A stretch of DNA of 64,000 nucleotides from contig OX438744.1 in the NCBI GenBank assembly GCA_949316235.1, forward strand, positions 26,399,578-26,463,577, given 5' to 3'. Below are positions 34,330 to 45,255 of this stretch, one piece after another. The stretch is from Oegoconia quadripuncta. Taxonomy: Eukaryota; Arthropoda; Insecta; Lepidoptera; Autostichidae. The number at the start of each line of letters is the position of its first letter. Positions within the stretch are counted from its first letter, which is position 1. Both the position numbers and the translations under genes were made by a program. The notes beneath the pieces are model-generated. The model worked only from the letters and a program-made list of their open reading frames with translations, did no database searches and was not told the DNA's origin.

Positions 34330-34560
34330 TTGAGGCGTCTATATCGATTTCACTGATGAAGATTTTGATTCAGACGATTCCGTAAAAGATAAAGATTATG
34401 AACCTGAGGATGAAAGTAGTCTCGAAAGTGAATGAACTAATTCTGATTTAGAAAATGATCCAAATAACCGTAATTTGGAAATGAAATTCTTGAAGTACTG
34501 ACTAAGAAAGGAGAACTAAGTAAAAGAAAAAAATACAGAGCAAGTTTGAAAACAACAACA
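34330..34560 (+). pseudogene. Acidic coding relic inside the TIR element
   Basis: One frame reads DEDFDSDDSVKDKDYEPEDE, then SSLESE and a stop. Past the stop it resumes TNSDLENDPNNRNLE, with further stops and frame changes toward KRKKYRA. An acidic Ser/Asp/Glu head followed by a Lys-rich part is frequent at the start of insect transposases and domesticated relatives, so this may be the remains of the element's own protein. No catalytic residues are visible. Confidence 0.42.
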
Positions 34561-34696
34561 TTAGGATTTAAAATAATGACAAAGTATTGTATTATGTTTT
34601 AATGGGTCGTGGAACAAATGAAGATAAAATAATAAATTGAGCAAATATTAAATGTCCTTAAGCTTGTTTAACGCTGCTCTCGAGATCTGCTAGAGT

Positions 34697-34786
34697 ATTA
34701 ACTAATACACTAATCATTTCTGACTGATTAAAGATAGCTGCTAATATTAACTAATAGACTTATCATTTCTGACTGATTAAAGATAG
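34697..34786. repeat. Two tandem copies of a ~42-bp repeat
   Basis: ATTAACTAATA then TCATTTCTGACTGATTAAAG at 34697-34737 is repeated at 34745-34786, period 48. Confidence 0.9.
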
Positions 34787-35748
34787 AAATCTTTAATCCT
34801 TACTTAGGATCTCGTATAATAAATAGTAGTAGTAGAATACTAGGTTAATGTGATACAGTCTGAGTATTGTTTTGAGTGGCTGTGTTTTGATTTAATTGAA
34901 ATAATATCAACATTTTATTTTATACAGGTTGCAATTTTTTGAGTTTTTTTTTAAGAATGTTTATTATATAAAAAATAAAGACTAATTTCATTAATAAATA
35001 ATATTGATTTCTTTTATTTTTTTAGCATGTACTAACATAAAAGGCGATAAAAAACACAGCTTTAGAGATATTGCGTTGTTTTTGTCTAGAAATTGAAAAG
35101 TTTTAGTGAGATATAAACGTAGCATTTACATTTGCACCCTTTTCTTAGTTTAGAAAGACGCATTTCAATACTTAAGGCCTTTTACATTAGTAATCTATGT
35201 TAAGATATTGTATAGTTATGTCTAATTTACAAAGCAGTATATTAATTTGTCACTTTTTAAACTAGCAATTGTTTGATACGTTATAACTTTATTTAGTTAA
35301 TTATTCTTATCCAGATGAGCCTAAACAAAAAAGTCGTATTATGCGTCTACACGACCTTCTAACTTGGTATGAACAACAAAATAGAAAAAAATGCTAATAA
35401 ACTAAAACAGAAATCAGCGTTTTTGTTAAAAAGTAAAATAAATTCCATTAATTTTAGTATGTCGTTACATTATAAACAATAGTTATAATTATACACTATT
35501 AGAATTTTACAATAATATGGTTCAAGTTCTTAGAAAATTAAGTTCCCGCCTTTTTCTCAATTATCTCAAAAGTTCCTAATGTCAAAAGACGGCCTTTTAT
35601 ACTAACAGGGCAGTACATACCTAATGTCACGCCCGTTTCCCTTCAGGTTAGGCAGTAACCACAGACTTCCACTTGCTACGATATTGACACACCTCTTTTG
35701 CTTCATTCACTCTCATAAGGTTGTTCATAATATCAATTTGAAATAAAA

Positions 35749-36066
35749 TTACCGCCACCGTGGCTCAATGTAAACAACATAGGGTTTACGAATCGGAGGT
35801 CGCGGATTCGATCTCCAGCGGGGTACATGTTTAGTACTCGGTTTGGTTTGTGGTAGAGCATTTTAAATGTCCACCTGGCTAGCTACCACCATCTTATCTA
35901 AGTCTACCGCCAAACTGTAATGTTAATAGCATTATTGTATTCCGGTTGTCAGAGATAAGATAGACAGTCCCCCAAATAAGATGGGATTTCCGGGTCAGTA
36001 CGCTTCCACCTTCGGCCTCATCTTCACTTAACATCAGGTGTGATTGAGCCATTGTACATAAAAAAG
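35749..36066 (+). mobile_element. SINE-C copy, near full length
   Basis: Head ATTACCGCCACCGTGGCTCA, B box GGATTCGATCTCC, body, and A-tail after GTACATAAAAAA. A short deletion occurs near the 3' end (GATTGAGCCATTG). Confidence 0.9.
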
Positions 36067-36891
36067 ACACTTGATAATGTTAACTTGAACTAAAGTTCAG
36101 AGGAGTGCATGAAACATAAACACAGTAATTAGCGTGCAGACAATTTGTTTAGGCGGTGTTTGTCCCCGCCGGGTCGGCCGGGTCGGCCGCGGGGCAACAA
36201 TAACAGGGGGACCCAAACAAGCAAACCGGGGACTACTTTGTGAGCTGACACTTTGACACACTTAGGTCACAAAGTTGGCGAGCTTTTGTTTATCCTGTGT
36301 TGGTATAATCTTGCATAAATCTTACTTATGCGGCAGAGATACCTACCCATCTCTTTGATATCTAAGGGCCCATGCACACGGCGTATTTTTCACGCGCCGA
36401 CGCAACGACGCGCTGGCAACCGTGTAAATATTTTTGCGTTCGAGATAAATTTGGAATTACAATACAATATATAGACATAGAAACTATTTATTCAGTGCCA
36501 CAATACATTGTACAGAACCATAAATATAATTATTATTATACAGGAAGAAATATTAGAATAATGCACAATATAATTGTAGCAGTGAAAGGGCTTGCTGGCT
36601 CAGCTAACGCTGCAAACGCTGAGAGCGCTTACAACACTGATAATTCTGCCAGTGCCTCAAGTGGAAAGTGACGTTTAGCTTAAAACAGAACTTTGGAAGT
36701 AAATAAATAATTAGTGGGATTATAGCAGTATTGGTTATTTGTTATATAATATGTACTAATATGTATTTCGTTTGAAAAGCGTACTGGGTTGAGTTAGTTA
36801 TTAATATTATGTTGGTGATGCATGTATTTATAATATTAGTATAAGCAGTATTTTAGGCTAGTTTATCAGACGGGACGTAGGACACGGTCAA
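36067..36891. other. Spacer with GC block and possible MITE end
   Basis: 36150-36205 has CCGGGTCGGCCGGGTCGGCC framed by CCCCGC...GCGGGG. 36367-36440 (GGGCCCATGCACACGGCG, CACGCGCCGACGCAACGACG) has the look of a common insect MITE terminus. Neither is assigned. Confidence 0.35.
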
Positions 36892-37086
36892 CTAAGTACG
36901 GAAATCAGTCTTCTGATTTGCAAAGATAAGCTTCTTATATTGGGCATTGAAAGATGCTCTAGACTTAAGAGCCCGGAGTGGTGGTGGTAGATTATTCCAG
37001 CACTTAGTCGCCGCGTATCTAAAGCTTCCCCTGAAAGCCGCTGTCCTATGATGAGGGCAGTCAAGCGGAAATGCAACTTCTCTCAC
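36892..37086 (-). pseudogene. LINE ORF C-terminal relic
   Basis: A minus-strand frame reads FPLDCPHHRTAAFRGSFRYA, ATKCWNNLPPPLRALKSRAS, then FNAQYKKLIFANQ and a stop. The pattern P..RT..F..SFRY.A...WN.LP..(I/L)R is the classical C-terminus of Jockey/CR1-type LINE ORF2. It is truncated on its 5' side by the adjacent pentanucleotide array. A second open frame over the same bases is a shadow. Confidence 0.68.
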
Positions 37087-37104
37087 ATGTCTCAGTCTCA
37101 GTCA

Positions 37105-37338
37105 ATACAATGCAATACAATACAATGTAATGCAATACAATGTAATGCAATACAATGCAATACAATACAATACAATACAATACAATACAATACAATACAA
37201 TACAATACAATGCAATGCAATGCAATGCAATGCAATTCAATGCAATGCAATGCAATGCAATGCAATGCAATGCAATGCAATGCAATGCAATGCAATGCAA
37301 TGCAATGCAATGCAATGCAATGCAATACAATACAATAC
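37105..37338. repeat. Pentanucleotide microsatellite, two variants
   Basis: About 230 bp of ATACA and ATGCA units of the AATAC/AATGC type: mixed at the left, pure ATACA at 37155-37210, then pure ATGCA to 37325. The segregation into blocks records separate expansion phases. All frames over it are artefacts. Confidence 0.97.
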
Positions 37339-37401
37339 GAATACTATTGATTATATTAATTACTATTATATTAATTAATATTAATTACTCTAAACACAAA
37401 A

Positions 37402-37462
37402 AAATGTTTGGGATATGTCAGGCCACCCCGTTCGGTAAAACGGTAGTGACGTTATGTATGTA
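37402..37462 (+). repeat. G-repeat 3' fragment
   Basis: TTTGGGATATGTCAGGCCAC, CCCGTTCGGTAAAACGGTAG, TGACGTTATGTATGTAG. Compare 54216-54446 and 61053-61290. Confidence 0.6.
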
Positions 37463-38231
37463 GACGAACTCCATGGCAAAAGGAAACCGATGGACGGCAA
37501 AATGTTCCACAATTCACACGTCATGCATACACACGGACGGTTCCACCCTTCGTGATTTATAATGTAACGGATAGAGTGTCGTTAGGAGTGATCACCATGG
37601 GATTGAACTATCAGAGGGGAGCCTTGTAATCGGTCGGTTACTTAGCGCGTCCCACTTGTGAGGGTTTGGAGGTGGGACAACTGGGGAGCAGACGCGATAA
37701 GCGGATAAGACTAAATGAAATAAAAGAATGTATTAGGTCCTTACTTATGAAATTGGCGTTTTGTATGAAGAATTTCATTAAGACTGCTTTCTCCATACAA
37801 ACATTTTTGATTTTGTTTTGGGAACGGTAAATCCAAATTTAGCTAAACTTTGTGTGTATTATCGGATAACATTAAGTTAAATATAGGCAGTGTTAATTTT
37901 TAAAAGTAACCGCTTTATAAAAGTTTTAGCGAATCTAAGAAATGGTTATGGGAAGCACATGAAAAGAGCCCTGTAAATTTTTTTTTATTATGTGATTTAG
38001 CCCAGAAAAAAAAATTATTCATGTGAAACCTTGAAATAATATTCCATTTTCCAAATAAAAACAAATTTGGATATAGCTTTGAAAATCGCAGGAATTGGTA
38101 CATATGATTAACGAAGAAAAAAAACTCCAATTTCATAGGTAAAGACCCAATATATAATCGCACAGACGATCTACAGGGTCCTTCAAAAATAGTGTAAAAA
38201 TGACTATATTCTTATTCAAACTTACTTATTT
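37463..38231. other. No recognised gene
   Basis: Unassigned. Confidence 0.42.
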
Positions 38232-38480
38232 ACATATACGAAAGATGACTGGAAGAGATCCCTTTATGAGATAAGGCCGACTTTGTACTTAATGATAAGT
38301 TAAATTTAATTTATACATGTATAAGTATAAACTCAAACTCAAAGTATTTATTGCATATCACAGTGGTTCATTAACATACAGTTGTTAGGTACATTAAGTA
38401 GTATCATGTGACACCCTGTTAGGGCACAAGCAATTTGAGAGAGCACTATAAAGTACATGACAATCTTAGGCTTGTTATGT
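38232..38480. mobile_element. I-family 3' fragment and a second retroelement tail
   Basis: 38232-38300 (+): GACTGGAAGAGATCCCTTTA, GATAAGGCCGACTTTGTAC. 38335-38480 reads in reverse toward a tail ending in AATAAATACTTTGAGTTTGA and resembles another retroelement 3' end. Confidence 0.5.
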
Positions 38481-38730
38481 ATTTACATATTTTTTGTTAC
38501 AATTACTTAGGTTTTATTGTTTGTATTTATGTTTATATACCTACTTTTTTATTTATTTTCCTATATTATTATTTTGATGAGCGATAATAAGTAATTATTA
38601 TATTTTATCCATTTATTATATTAAATTTATGCAATTTTTATTATTACATGAAATTAGTATATGTATCTTTGTCTTCATCATTGAAAAATTCGTTAATTGT
38701 ATAATAGCTTTTATTTATTAAAAACTAATT

Positions 38731-38935
38731 GTTTTTTTTTTATATGAGAGGGCGGCAAACGAGCCTGCGGGTCACCTGATGGAAAGCAATCACCGCCGCC
38801 CATGGACACGCAACACCAAAAGGGTCACAGATGCGTTGCCGGCCTTTGAGGAAGGTGTAGGCTCGTTTCTTGAAGGTTCCAATGTCGTACTCGGTCGGGA
38901 ATACCGCTGCCGGAAGTCCGGAAGAATTGTGTTAT
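38731..38935 (-). mobile_element. SINE-D (poly-A repeat) copy
   Basis: Poly-T, ATATGAGAGGGCGGCAAACG, GGGTCACCTGATGGAAAGC, ACCGCCGCCCATGGACAC, GATGCGTTGCCGGCCTTTGA. The same 80-bp 3' end is found inserted at 62081. It is a repeat type familiar from many Lepidoptera; whether it is a SINE or the 3' end of a LINE is open. Confidence 0.68.
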
Positions 38936-39492
38936 GAATTAGTTTGTTTTATCTATATTTTTAAGACTGTTCGGTATGTTATTATATAAATTTTTATTGT
39001 CATAGAATGGGGACTTGTTGTAAATAATTTTAGTTTAGAAAATTGGGTTTTTTATGTGTTTCGTGTGCGGTTATTCCTGAAGTACAATAAAGAGTTTACC
39101 AACAAAGAAACGGACACTGACGACCCAATTCTTTTACAACTCTAACTGTGCGTCGATCTCGCCACCGCCTCTCTCTCATACCATCCTGATTAATATTAAT
39201 GACTGTGATTCGAGAAACAATTGCGCAGAACAGTCAGATTCCGTGTTATAACATAATATGATCTGCACAATGCGGCTTCGTCCATGTGTCGAACGTTTTA
39301 ATCTCAATTGCTAGAGGTTTCAGACATCCTAGTAGATGTCTTCAATGGGGATGTTTGACTTTTTCCTCAATTATGTAAAACATTAATGCAAAATCGATTT
39401 CTACTAAAATTGGTTTGCAGATTGCTTATTTATCGATTCGCTACTACTTTTTCATCCATGACATAGTTATAATAACATTTATTATAATATTA
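38936..39492. other. No recognised gene
   Basis: A GTACAATAAAGAG near 39080 may be a retroelement tail. Otherwise unassigned. Confidence 0.4.
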
Positions 39493-39806
39493 TAACCGCC
39501 TCCGTGGCTCAATGTAAACAACATTGGGCCGTACGTACGGGGGTCGTACATGTTTAAGTACTCGGTTTGGTTGGTGGTAGGGCATTTTAAATGTCCGTCT
39601 GGCTAGCTACCACCATCTTATCTAAATCTGCCGCCAAACAGCAATGTTAATAGCATTGTTGTGTTCCGGTTGTCAGAGATAAGATAGCCAGTCCCCCAAA
39701 TGTGTTAGGGTTTCCGGGTCAGTACGCTCCCACGTTCGACCTCATCTTCACTTAACATCACGTGTGATTGAGGTCAAGTACCAATCCGTGGTGCATAAAA
39801 AAAAAA
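39493..39806 (+). mobile_element. SINE-C copy lacking its B box
   Basis: Head AACCGCCTCCGTGGCTCAAT, then a deletion: ACATTGGGCC is joined to GTACGTACGGGGGTCGTACA, removing the B box. The rest to GTGCATAAAAAAAAAA is intact. CGTACGTACGGGGGTCGTACA suggests small local templated repair. Confidence 0.9.
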
Positions 39807-40163
39807 TTATTTGTATTTGGCACACCAACAACATTACATATATAGTCGTGAATGATAGAATAATACATATATGGTAACAGATTTTATATACGCATGCCAA
39901 TTAGAGGTGTACATAGCATTTGTCAAACTTTAAATACAAACTTAATTAGCTTTATTATTTTAATTTGGTAATCTATAAATAATAATAAATAATAAAATAA
40001 TAAAAATAACTTATATAAGTTAAGTATAAGTATTAAAATAGTATAAGTATAAGTATAAAAATGACTATAAAAGTCTGTATTTCAGGACTCCAGGCCTCCA
40101 CCCAGCGGATTGGAACTAGAAATTTACAAACAAAAAGTCTTATACAAAAACAAAAAATATGAA
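39807..40163. other. AT-rich spacer
   Basis: No gene; contains imperfect ATAATAAA and AAGTATA repeats at 39975-40060. Confidence 0.5.
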
Positions 40164-40213
40164 AGAACGGTGTATGTATGTGTGTGTGGTTGTGTGTGGG
40201 TGTGGTTGTGTGT

Positions 40214-40290
<77 letters not shown>

Positions 40291-40297
40291 TGGGTGT

Positions 40298-40351
<54 letters not shown>

Positions 40352-40432
40352 GTGTGTGTGGGTGGGTGTGTGTGTGTGGGTATGTGTGTGTGCGAGTGAG
40401 TGTGCGTGTGCGTGTGCGTGTGAGTGTGAGTG
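40164..40432. repeat. (TG)n microsatellite with TGGG interruptions
   Basis: About 270 bp of TG with regularly placed GGG and later GTGCG/GTGAG units. Cys/Val frames across it are artefacts. Confidence 0.97.
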
Positions 40433-40569
40433 TATCTAACCTGTAAATTAAAGTTTAAAGTTTTAAGAGATTTTCAGTATCATCGTAATTTAATTGCAGT
40501 ATCCAATGGGTAAGTTAAATATATTGTTATAAACCCTGCATGGTACACTTGATATTAACTATTATTATT

Positions 40570-40700
40570 ATCTTTAAGGGCGCTTACAGCCGAACGACAC
40601 TCGATCGACGACTGACCCGCGGTTTCGTCGCTTTACTGACGCCGCATGCCGATTACAGTCAATGGTTGTCGCCGTTATATGGCGATGACAATCATTGGAT
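40570..40700 (+). repeat. Possible MITE fragment
   Basis: AAGGGCGCTTACAGCCGAAC, GACACTCGATCGACGACTGA, GTTGTCGCCGTTATATGGCG. High CpG, with a terminus-like start. The pattern is familiar from insect short elements, but no partner end was found. Confidence 0.38.
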
Positions 40701-41067
40701 ATGGCAAATAGTCCAGGCAGACGTATTGCTCAGTTAAATATGGATTTTGAAAATGAATTTTTGTTATCCTTTTACTGCGTCGTCGTTGTTTTTCCTTATG
40801 GAAAAAATCGATCGCTGTGTAAGCAGATCATCCTCTCGTACAGTTCTCTATATGACTGTGTTGAGAAAAACACACACACACACTCAATTTCAACACAGTC
40901 AATTTTTTATACTATATCCGCTTTTAAGAAAGAAGTTCTTTAACTTGCTCAGAATTGACAATATCTTTTAACGGATTTAGTATCACGCCGGGACACAATA
41001 ATGCGCCAAAGCATATCGGTAGAGAAACGAATTGCCATGACTATCACAATTATATAAATATATACAT

Positions 41068-41116
41068 ATTGGCCTTTGTCCAGCAGTGGACGCCTTTCGT
41101 CTGATATGATGACGAT
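41068..41116 (+). mobile_element. RTE-type 3' terminal fragment
   Basis: GGCCTTTGTCCAGCAGTGGA, CGCCTTTCGTCTGATATGAT, GACGATGAT. The last 49 bp of the element type described at 16262. Confidence 0.75.
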
Positions 41117-41268
41117 GATACATATTATATGAAATATTGATTATTTATATAAAAAAAAAAGTTCAATTTAAAACTGTTATTAATAGAATCTTTCTGGACA
41201 AGAAGATGAAAATGAGATGATATTATTCCTTGACTATTAATAACCCATCTCATTCTTATGTTTTCTAT

Positions 41269-41665
41269 GCACATTACGCTCTTGTGAAGAATACAAAAAA
41301 ACCGAGAGATCTACGTCCTTGACTCGTGGAACCTTGCTTAGAAAGGAATTCTTTAATATGTCCCGGATTTTCCAGATAGTCACTAATTTTGTAATAACCT
41401 GCTTTTTACTAATGTTGTTTTGACATAATCTTTAATTACTAATAATATTAAATATATAATATAGCAATAGCAATCCGTATAGCATTGGTTACCTACCACG
41501 CTTACAACTTAACTTACCTACTATCCTCAATTTTATTAGGATAACATACTACTTAAATCTGCACATTACGCTTTTGTGGTAGAATACAAAAAACCGAGAG
41601 ATCTACGTCCTTAACTCGTAGAACCTTGCTTAGAAAGGAATTCTTTAATATGTCCCGGATTTTCC
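41269..41665. repeat. 105-bp direct repeats around an N-repeat copy
   Basis: 41269-41373 and 41561-41665 are near-identical (GCACATTACGCT, GAGAGATCTACGTCCTT, TGTCCCGGATTTTCC). Between them lies N (41374-41525), which recurs at 44281-44434 (AGATAGTCACTAATTTTGTA, TAGCAATCCGTAT), plus 35 bp. The layout resembles two short terminal repeats around a body, or a duplication during N insertion. Confidence 0.75.
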
Positions 41666-41799
41666 TCCACTCAATATCACGTGAAACGGAGCCACAAATC
41701 GATTATATTTCTATACTTCTAATACACTGACGTCACGAAAACGCTTTATCGCGATTGACGTTGACATAGGTTTTAAGGATTCTATTAGCCGAATATAAA

Positions 41800-42180
41800 T
41801 TACTTTTCTTCACGCAGCTCCATGCACGTCATGCGGCAACATGTAGCCGCTTGAGTAGTAATGCAAAAATATGTAATTTTATCGATAACGCTATTAAACC
41901 GTATTTTATGGTCATCTATATAAATTACGGTAATATTACCGGCGACTTAAAACGTTTTAAATTTTAATTCGTTTTTAAATCCCGCGCGTGTCAGTTGCCA
42001 AATCATTATGCGACGTTGTCGATTAGTGTAGTCCGACATATTGTGCGTCATATGCGCTCTTGCCGTTCTGCTTGGTGGGCGACTGAGCAACCGGCGATTA
42101 GTTGAATTGGTTTTGTCAGGCAGACTACAAGCGCATCAGTAATGTGTGATAACTTGGTGTGACTATGAGTCGGTAAGGAT
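41800..42180. promoter_or_regulatory. Candidate regulatory patch, repeat-free
   Basis: Unique and CpG-bearing, with clustered homeodomain- or Abd-B-like cores (AATGCAAAAATATGTAAT, ATTTTATCGATAACGC, GTATTTTATGGTC). No coding frame. Function is inferred only. Confidence 0.28.
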
Positions 42181-42687
42181 CATAATATTTGTTCGAAAAC
42201 TACATTGTGAAAATTATAATACGAAATCTTAGCGCCATCTGTTGCATAGACCCGGAACTTTTACGAAGTGAAAACACAATGCTGCCGCCGCATTTTCCTG
42301 CGGGCACGCGATATTTATTTACCAAATATTACCATATTTTACGTAAGATATCGTTTTTACCGTATTTTTCTGATAGTTGGGTTGTCAATTTAAAATAATC
42401 ATAGAACTTAAGCATTTTGTCTATCAGTTAGTATGTCTTAGAGCCGGATAATTCTAAGGTTCAAACTAGTATCGCTTCAGAAAAGGGAATCATCAGTGCG
42501 AGCGAAAGCGACGCACTAAACCCACAGGATCATTATTCTGTCCTCTTTCTTTCAAAATATATGTATTGTATTTTATAATTTTGATAATTTAAGAACCGGC
42601 TCAAAGAGATTATGAACTGTATGTATACATAACGACTATACCTAGCTCAAAAATATTTATGGTGCATATTAAATCGAGACAGACATC
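42181..42687. other. No recognised gene
   Basis: Unassigned. Confidence 0.42.
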
Positions 42688-42791
42688 TACTTTACTGGGT
42701 GCGCGTGATACATCTTCGGCTACATCGTCACTTTCCATCAGGTGAGATTGTGGTCAAATGCGAAACCAGTTTTTATAAAAGAAAAAAAAAA
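42688..42791 (+). mobile_element. P-repeat (SINE-like 3' end with A-tail)
   Basis: CTACTTTACTGGGTGCGCGT, TCTTCGGCTACATCGTCACT, CCATCAGGTGAGATTGTGGT, then a ten-A tail. A dispersed lepidopteran-type repeat by look. Confidence 0.5.
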
Positions 42792-43118
42792 GACACTATC
42801 ATTGTCTCAGAGAATGGTCGTGTCATTTCACCGCTCCTGACCACACTAGTTAAGCGCATGATCATTGCGCGGGTATTATCGGATGTGGGTCTGGGAACAG
42901 TTCCTTTGAAACTGGTGCACCGCACCTTAACCCTTATCCTGCTAAATGAAAGGTTAATTCTGATTGAAGGTTCGCACAAACCGTTACATGATTATGTGTA
43001 CATAGGAGTACCTATGTATGTTTCCTATTAGCTAAGTTAAACAAAATCTGGCGCCATTAGTCATTGGATAGCGTTTCGTTACTAATGTTTCTGTGCATCG
43101 GACGGCACTTAAAACTTC

Positions 43119-43167
43119 AAGCGTTTATTTCAACGTAAAATATATTTTTACGTTGAAGTAAACGCTT
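43119..43167. repeat. Palindrome, 22-bp arms, 5-nt loop
   Basis: AAGCGTTTATTTCAACGTAA at the left and its reverse complement (one mismatch) to 43167; loop TATAT. Confidence 0.92.
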
Positions 43168-43426
43168 TATAATAAGAAATTCTTGGTCAAATCAATGTGT
43201 TATACATTTTTTTTTATGTTATAAATTATCCAACTATGATAAAGTTACGTATATACTAACAATGTTCTTGAGCCCCACAACTTAGAAACACTACGTGTCT
43301 TTATATTCACTCGCACGTATACTATCACTCATTAATCACTATTTCAAGAGTCTGAAAATTGCTATTTATTTAATCCTTTCTGTTTCCTCTGGTTTAGGTT
43401 CCAAGTTGATCTGCTCCTTAGGGGAT
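43168..43426. other. No recognised gene
   Basis: AT-rich spacer. Confidence 0.45.
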
Positions 43427-43640
43427 AGCTGAAAATCAGTGTTTTGCTCAATGAGCAATCTAATACACTGAGTTATGACCCATTTGTACTGCTGCAGCAC
43501 ACACATGCGTTAGTTGTTACAATATTATGTTATTGTTGTAAATGTGTTACCTTATCTGTGTATCAATATACTTATATAAGCTAAATGTATGTGTGTGACT
43601 GTGGAAACAAATAAAGGCTTTATCTATCTATCTATCTACA
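43427..43640 (+). mobile_element. H-family retroelement 3' end
   Basis: TAGCTGAAAATCAGTGTTTT, GAGTTATGACCCATTTGTAC, AAATAAAGGCTTTATC, then ATCT units. Confidence 0.72.
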
Positions 43641-44280
43641 TAGCGTCTGTTTAAAATTAGGAAACTTGAAGCGATAAAGCTTGAACATTTTAGCGGACCA
43701 CTTGACCAAAACCATTCGCCCGAGGCTTTTATACGGACGAGTTACCCCTTAAACTGTTTATTTTTCCTAAATAACTAAAATTAAACGGACAACTACGCGT
43801 ATTTAAAGAAAACAAAATTAACCCGCGATTCGCTGTTAGAACGCATAATCTCGTCTGTGGATCGGTCGCCCAACACAGAGGGAACTGCTTCATTTAAAGT
43901 GTCAGCACAAACTGTATTACTTAAGACGACATTTATGAATGGCACCATTAAAATTTGTATACGATTGCTACTTCCTACGAAAACGAATGAAATCTGATTA
44001 AAAAAAGCAAGTACGAAACAAACTCGCGCACGGAGGGGTTCGTGACAATTTATAGGTATTCAAACTTCAAGCAATTATTTCAAGATACATGATATCATTT
44101 GTTGAATGTCAATTTAAATCTACCGGAAATAATAAAAGGGCTTATTGCATTTACCTGTCAGTCAGTAAGTTCAAGCAACTTGCTTCGGCAAGGGAAATCA
44201 TCAAAGCAAAGAAAGAAGACGAAAGAAAATTTTATAATTTTTGAAAGCTGGTCGAAGTACACCAAGCGTGTTTGTCATTC
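43641..44280. other. No recognised gene
   Basis: Unassigned. A 64-codon frame at 44099 has no features. Confidence 0.42.
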
Positions 44281-44434
44281 AGATAGTCACTAATTTTGTA
44301 ATAACCTTTACTAATGTTGTTTTGACATGATCTTTAATTACAAATAATATTAAATATATAGTATATATACTATAGGAATAGCAATCCGTATGGCATTGGT
44401 TACCTGGCACGCTTACAGCTTAACTTACCTACTA
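44281..44434. repeat. N-repeat copy
   Basis: Matches 41374-41525 from AGATAGTCACTAATTTTGTA to CTTAACTTACCTACTAT. It has a small TATATAC expansion in the middle. Confidence 0.82.
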
Positions 44435-44789
44435 TATATATATACTCCACCTATATAACTTAATATAAGTTTCTGTATTGGTTGTCAGTCTGTTGTATTA
44501 GGCTTCACATTATTACATGATAATTACGTTGTGACCAATGATGTTGGGTTCACAATTACAAATGTCTGTCTAGTATAAGTTGTTTATATATGACGATATA
44601 TTGTCAACTTGTTTGTGGTCCTAATAAATATTTGCAAAAAAAATAAAACAACACGTAAATGGCAAGATTATTAAAATTAAATATATGTCGGGGAAACGCG
44701 GGCGTTGCTAGCGACAGGGACGGTGCCAGCCTCTCGTGGTATTGTGTAGCTCGGGAAATTGCAATATAATATCAAGCCAATACCGGCCA
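44435..44789. other. Unassigned spacer
   Basis: 44690-44760 is GC-richer (GGGGAAACGCGGGCGTTGCT). It may belong to the retroelement 3' end that follows. Confidence 0.4.
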
Positions 44790-44888
44790 ATAGGATATCA
44801 GAGTGACACTAGGCTCGATAACCTATCACTGTGTATATTTTTAAGCTGTGTACAATAAAGAATTTTTTCTTTCTTTCTTTCTTTCTTT
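44790..44888 (+). mobile_element. I-family retroelement 3' terminus
   Basis: CACTGTGTATATTTTTAAGC, TGTGTACAATAAAGAATTTT, then CTTT repeats. It is the exact counterpart of the minus-strand copy at 60296. Confidence 0.75.
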
Positions 44889-45255
44889 AAGTAAGGTGGT
44901 AATTACAGACCACTTACCCTCACATAAATCTTAATATTAAATTATGATCATGAAACCCGAGATGCTTACTGGTGGAGAGTAAACATATGCATGCCCCTCA
45001 TGCCATCCACTGTTACTGTCACTCACGGTCGGTGATGTGTTAAGTGGTGGTACGGTTTGACGGCTGGTAGCAAAGTGATTATTCATTTTGATCTGCAGAC
45101 ATAAGATTACTGTAAACGTCACCGCGCCATTTCCGGTGATACCAGCACCACCAGGTACACTTCTTGTAGCAAACTGCGCACCATGGTATTTTTTTCCACA
45201 TTTCCAGATTATAGTATATAGTTTTCACGTTATAAATTCCATCGCTAATTTATCG

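Larger units (their letters stand above)
31936..35615. mobile_element. 3.7-kb DNA transposon relic with 38-bp terminal inverted repeats
   Basis: 31936-31973 and the reverse complement of 35578-35615 match at 35 of 38 positions (core AAAAGGCCGTCTTTTGACAT). The end begins CACTGCCC at the left and TACTGCCC at the right. Flanks CGTA (31932-31935) and CATA (35616-35619) could be a 4-bp duplication with one CpG decay. CACTG ends with a 4-bp duplication would fit a CMC/Chapaev-like element, but the class is inference. Inside are an H 3' end, an M repeat, an inverted coding repeat and an acidic coding relic. No intact transposase was seen. Confidence 0.7.

Noticed and set aside
40110..40446. Cys/Val repeat frames
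   Set aside because: TG microsatellite artefact.
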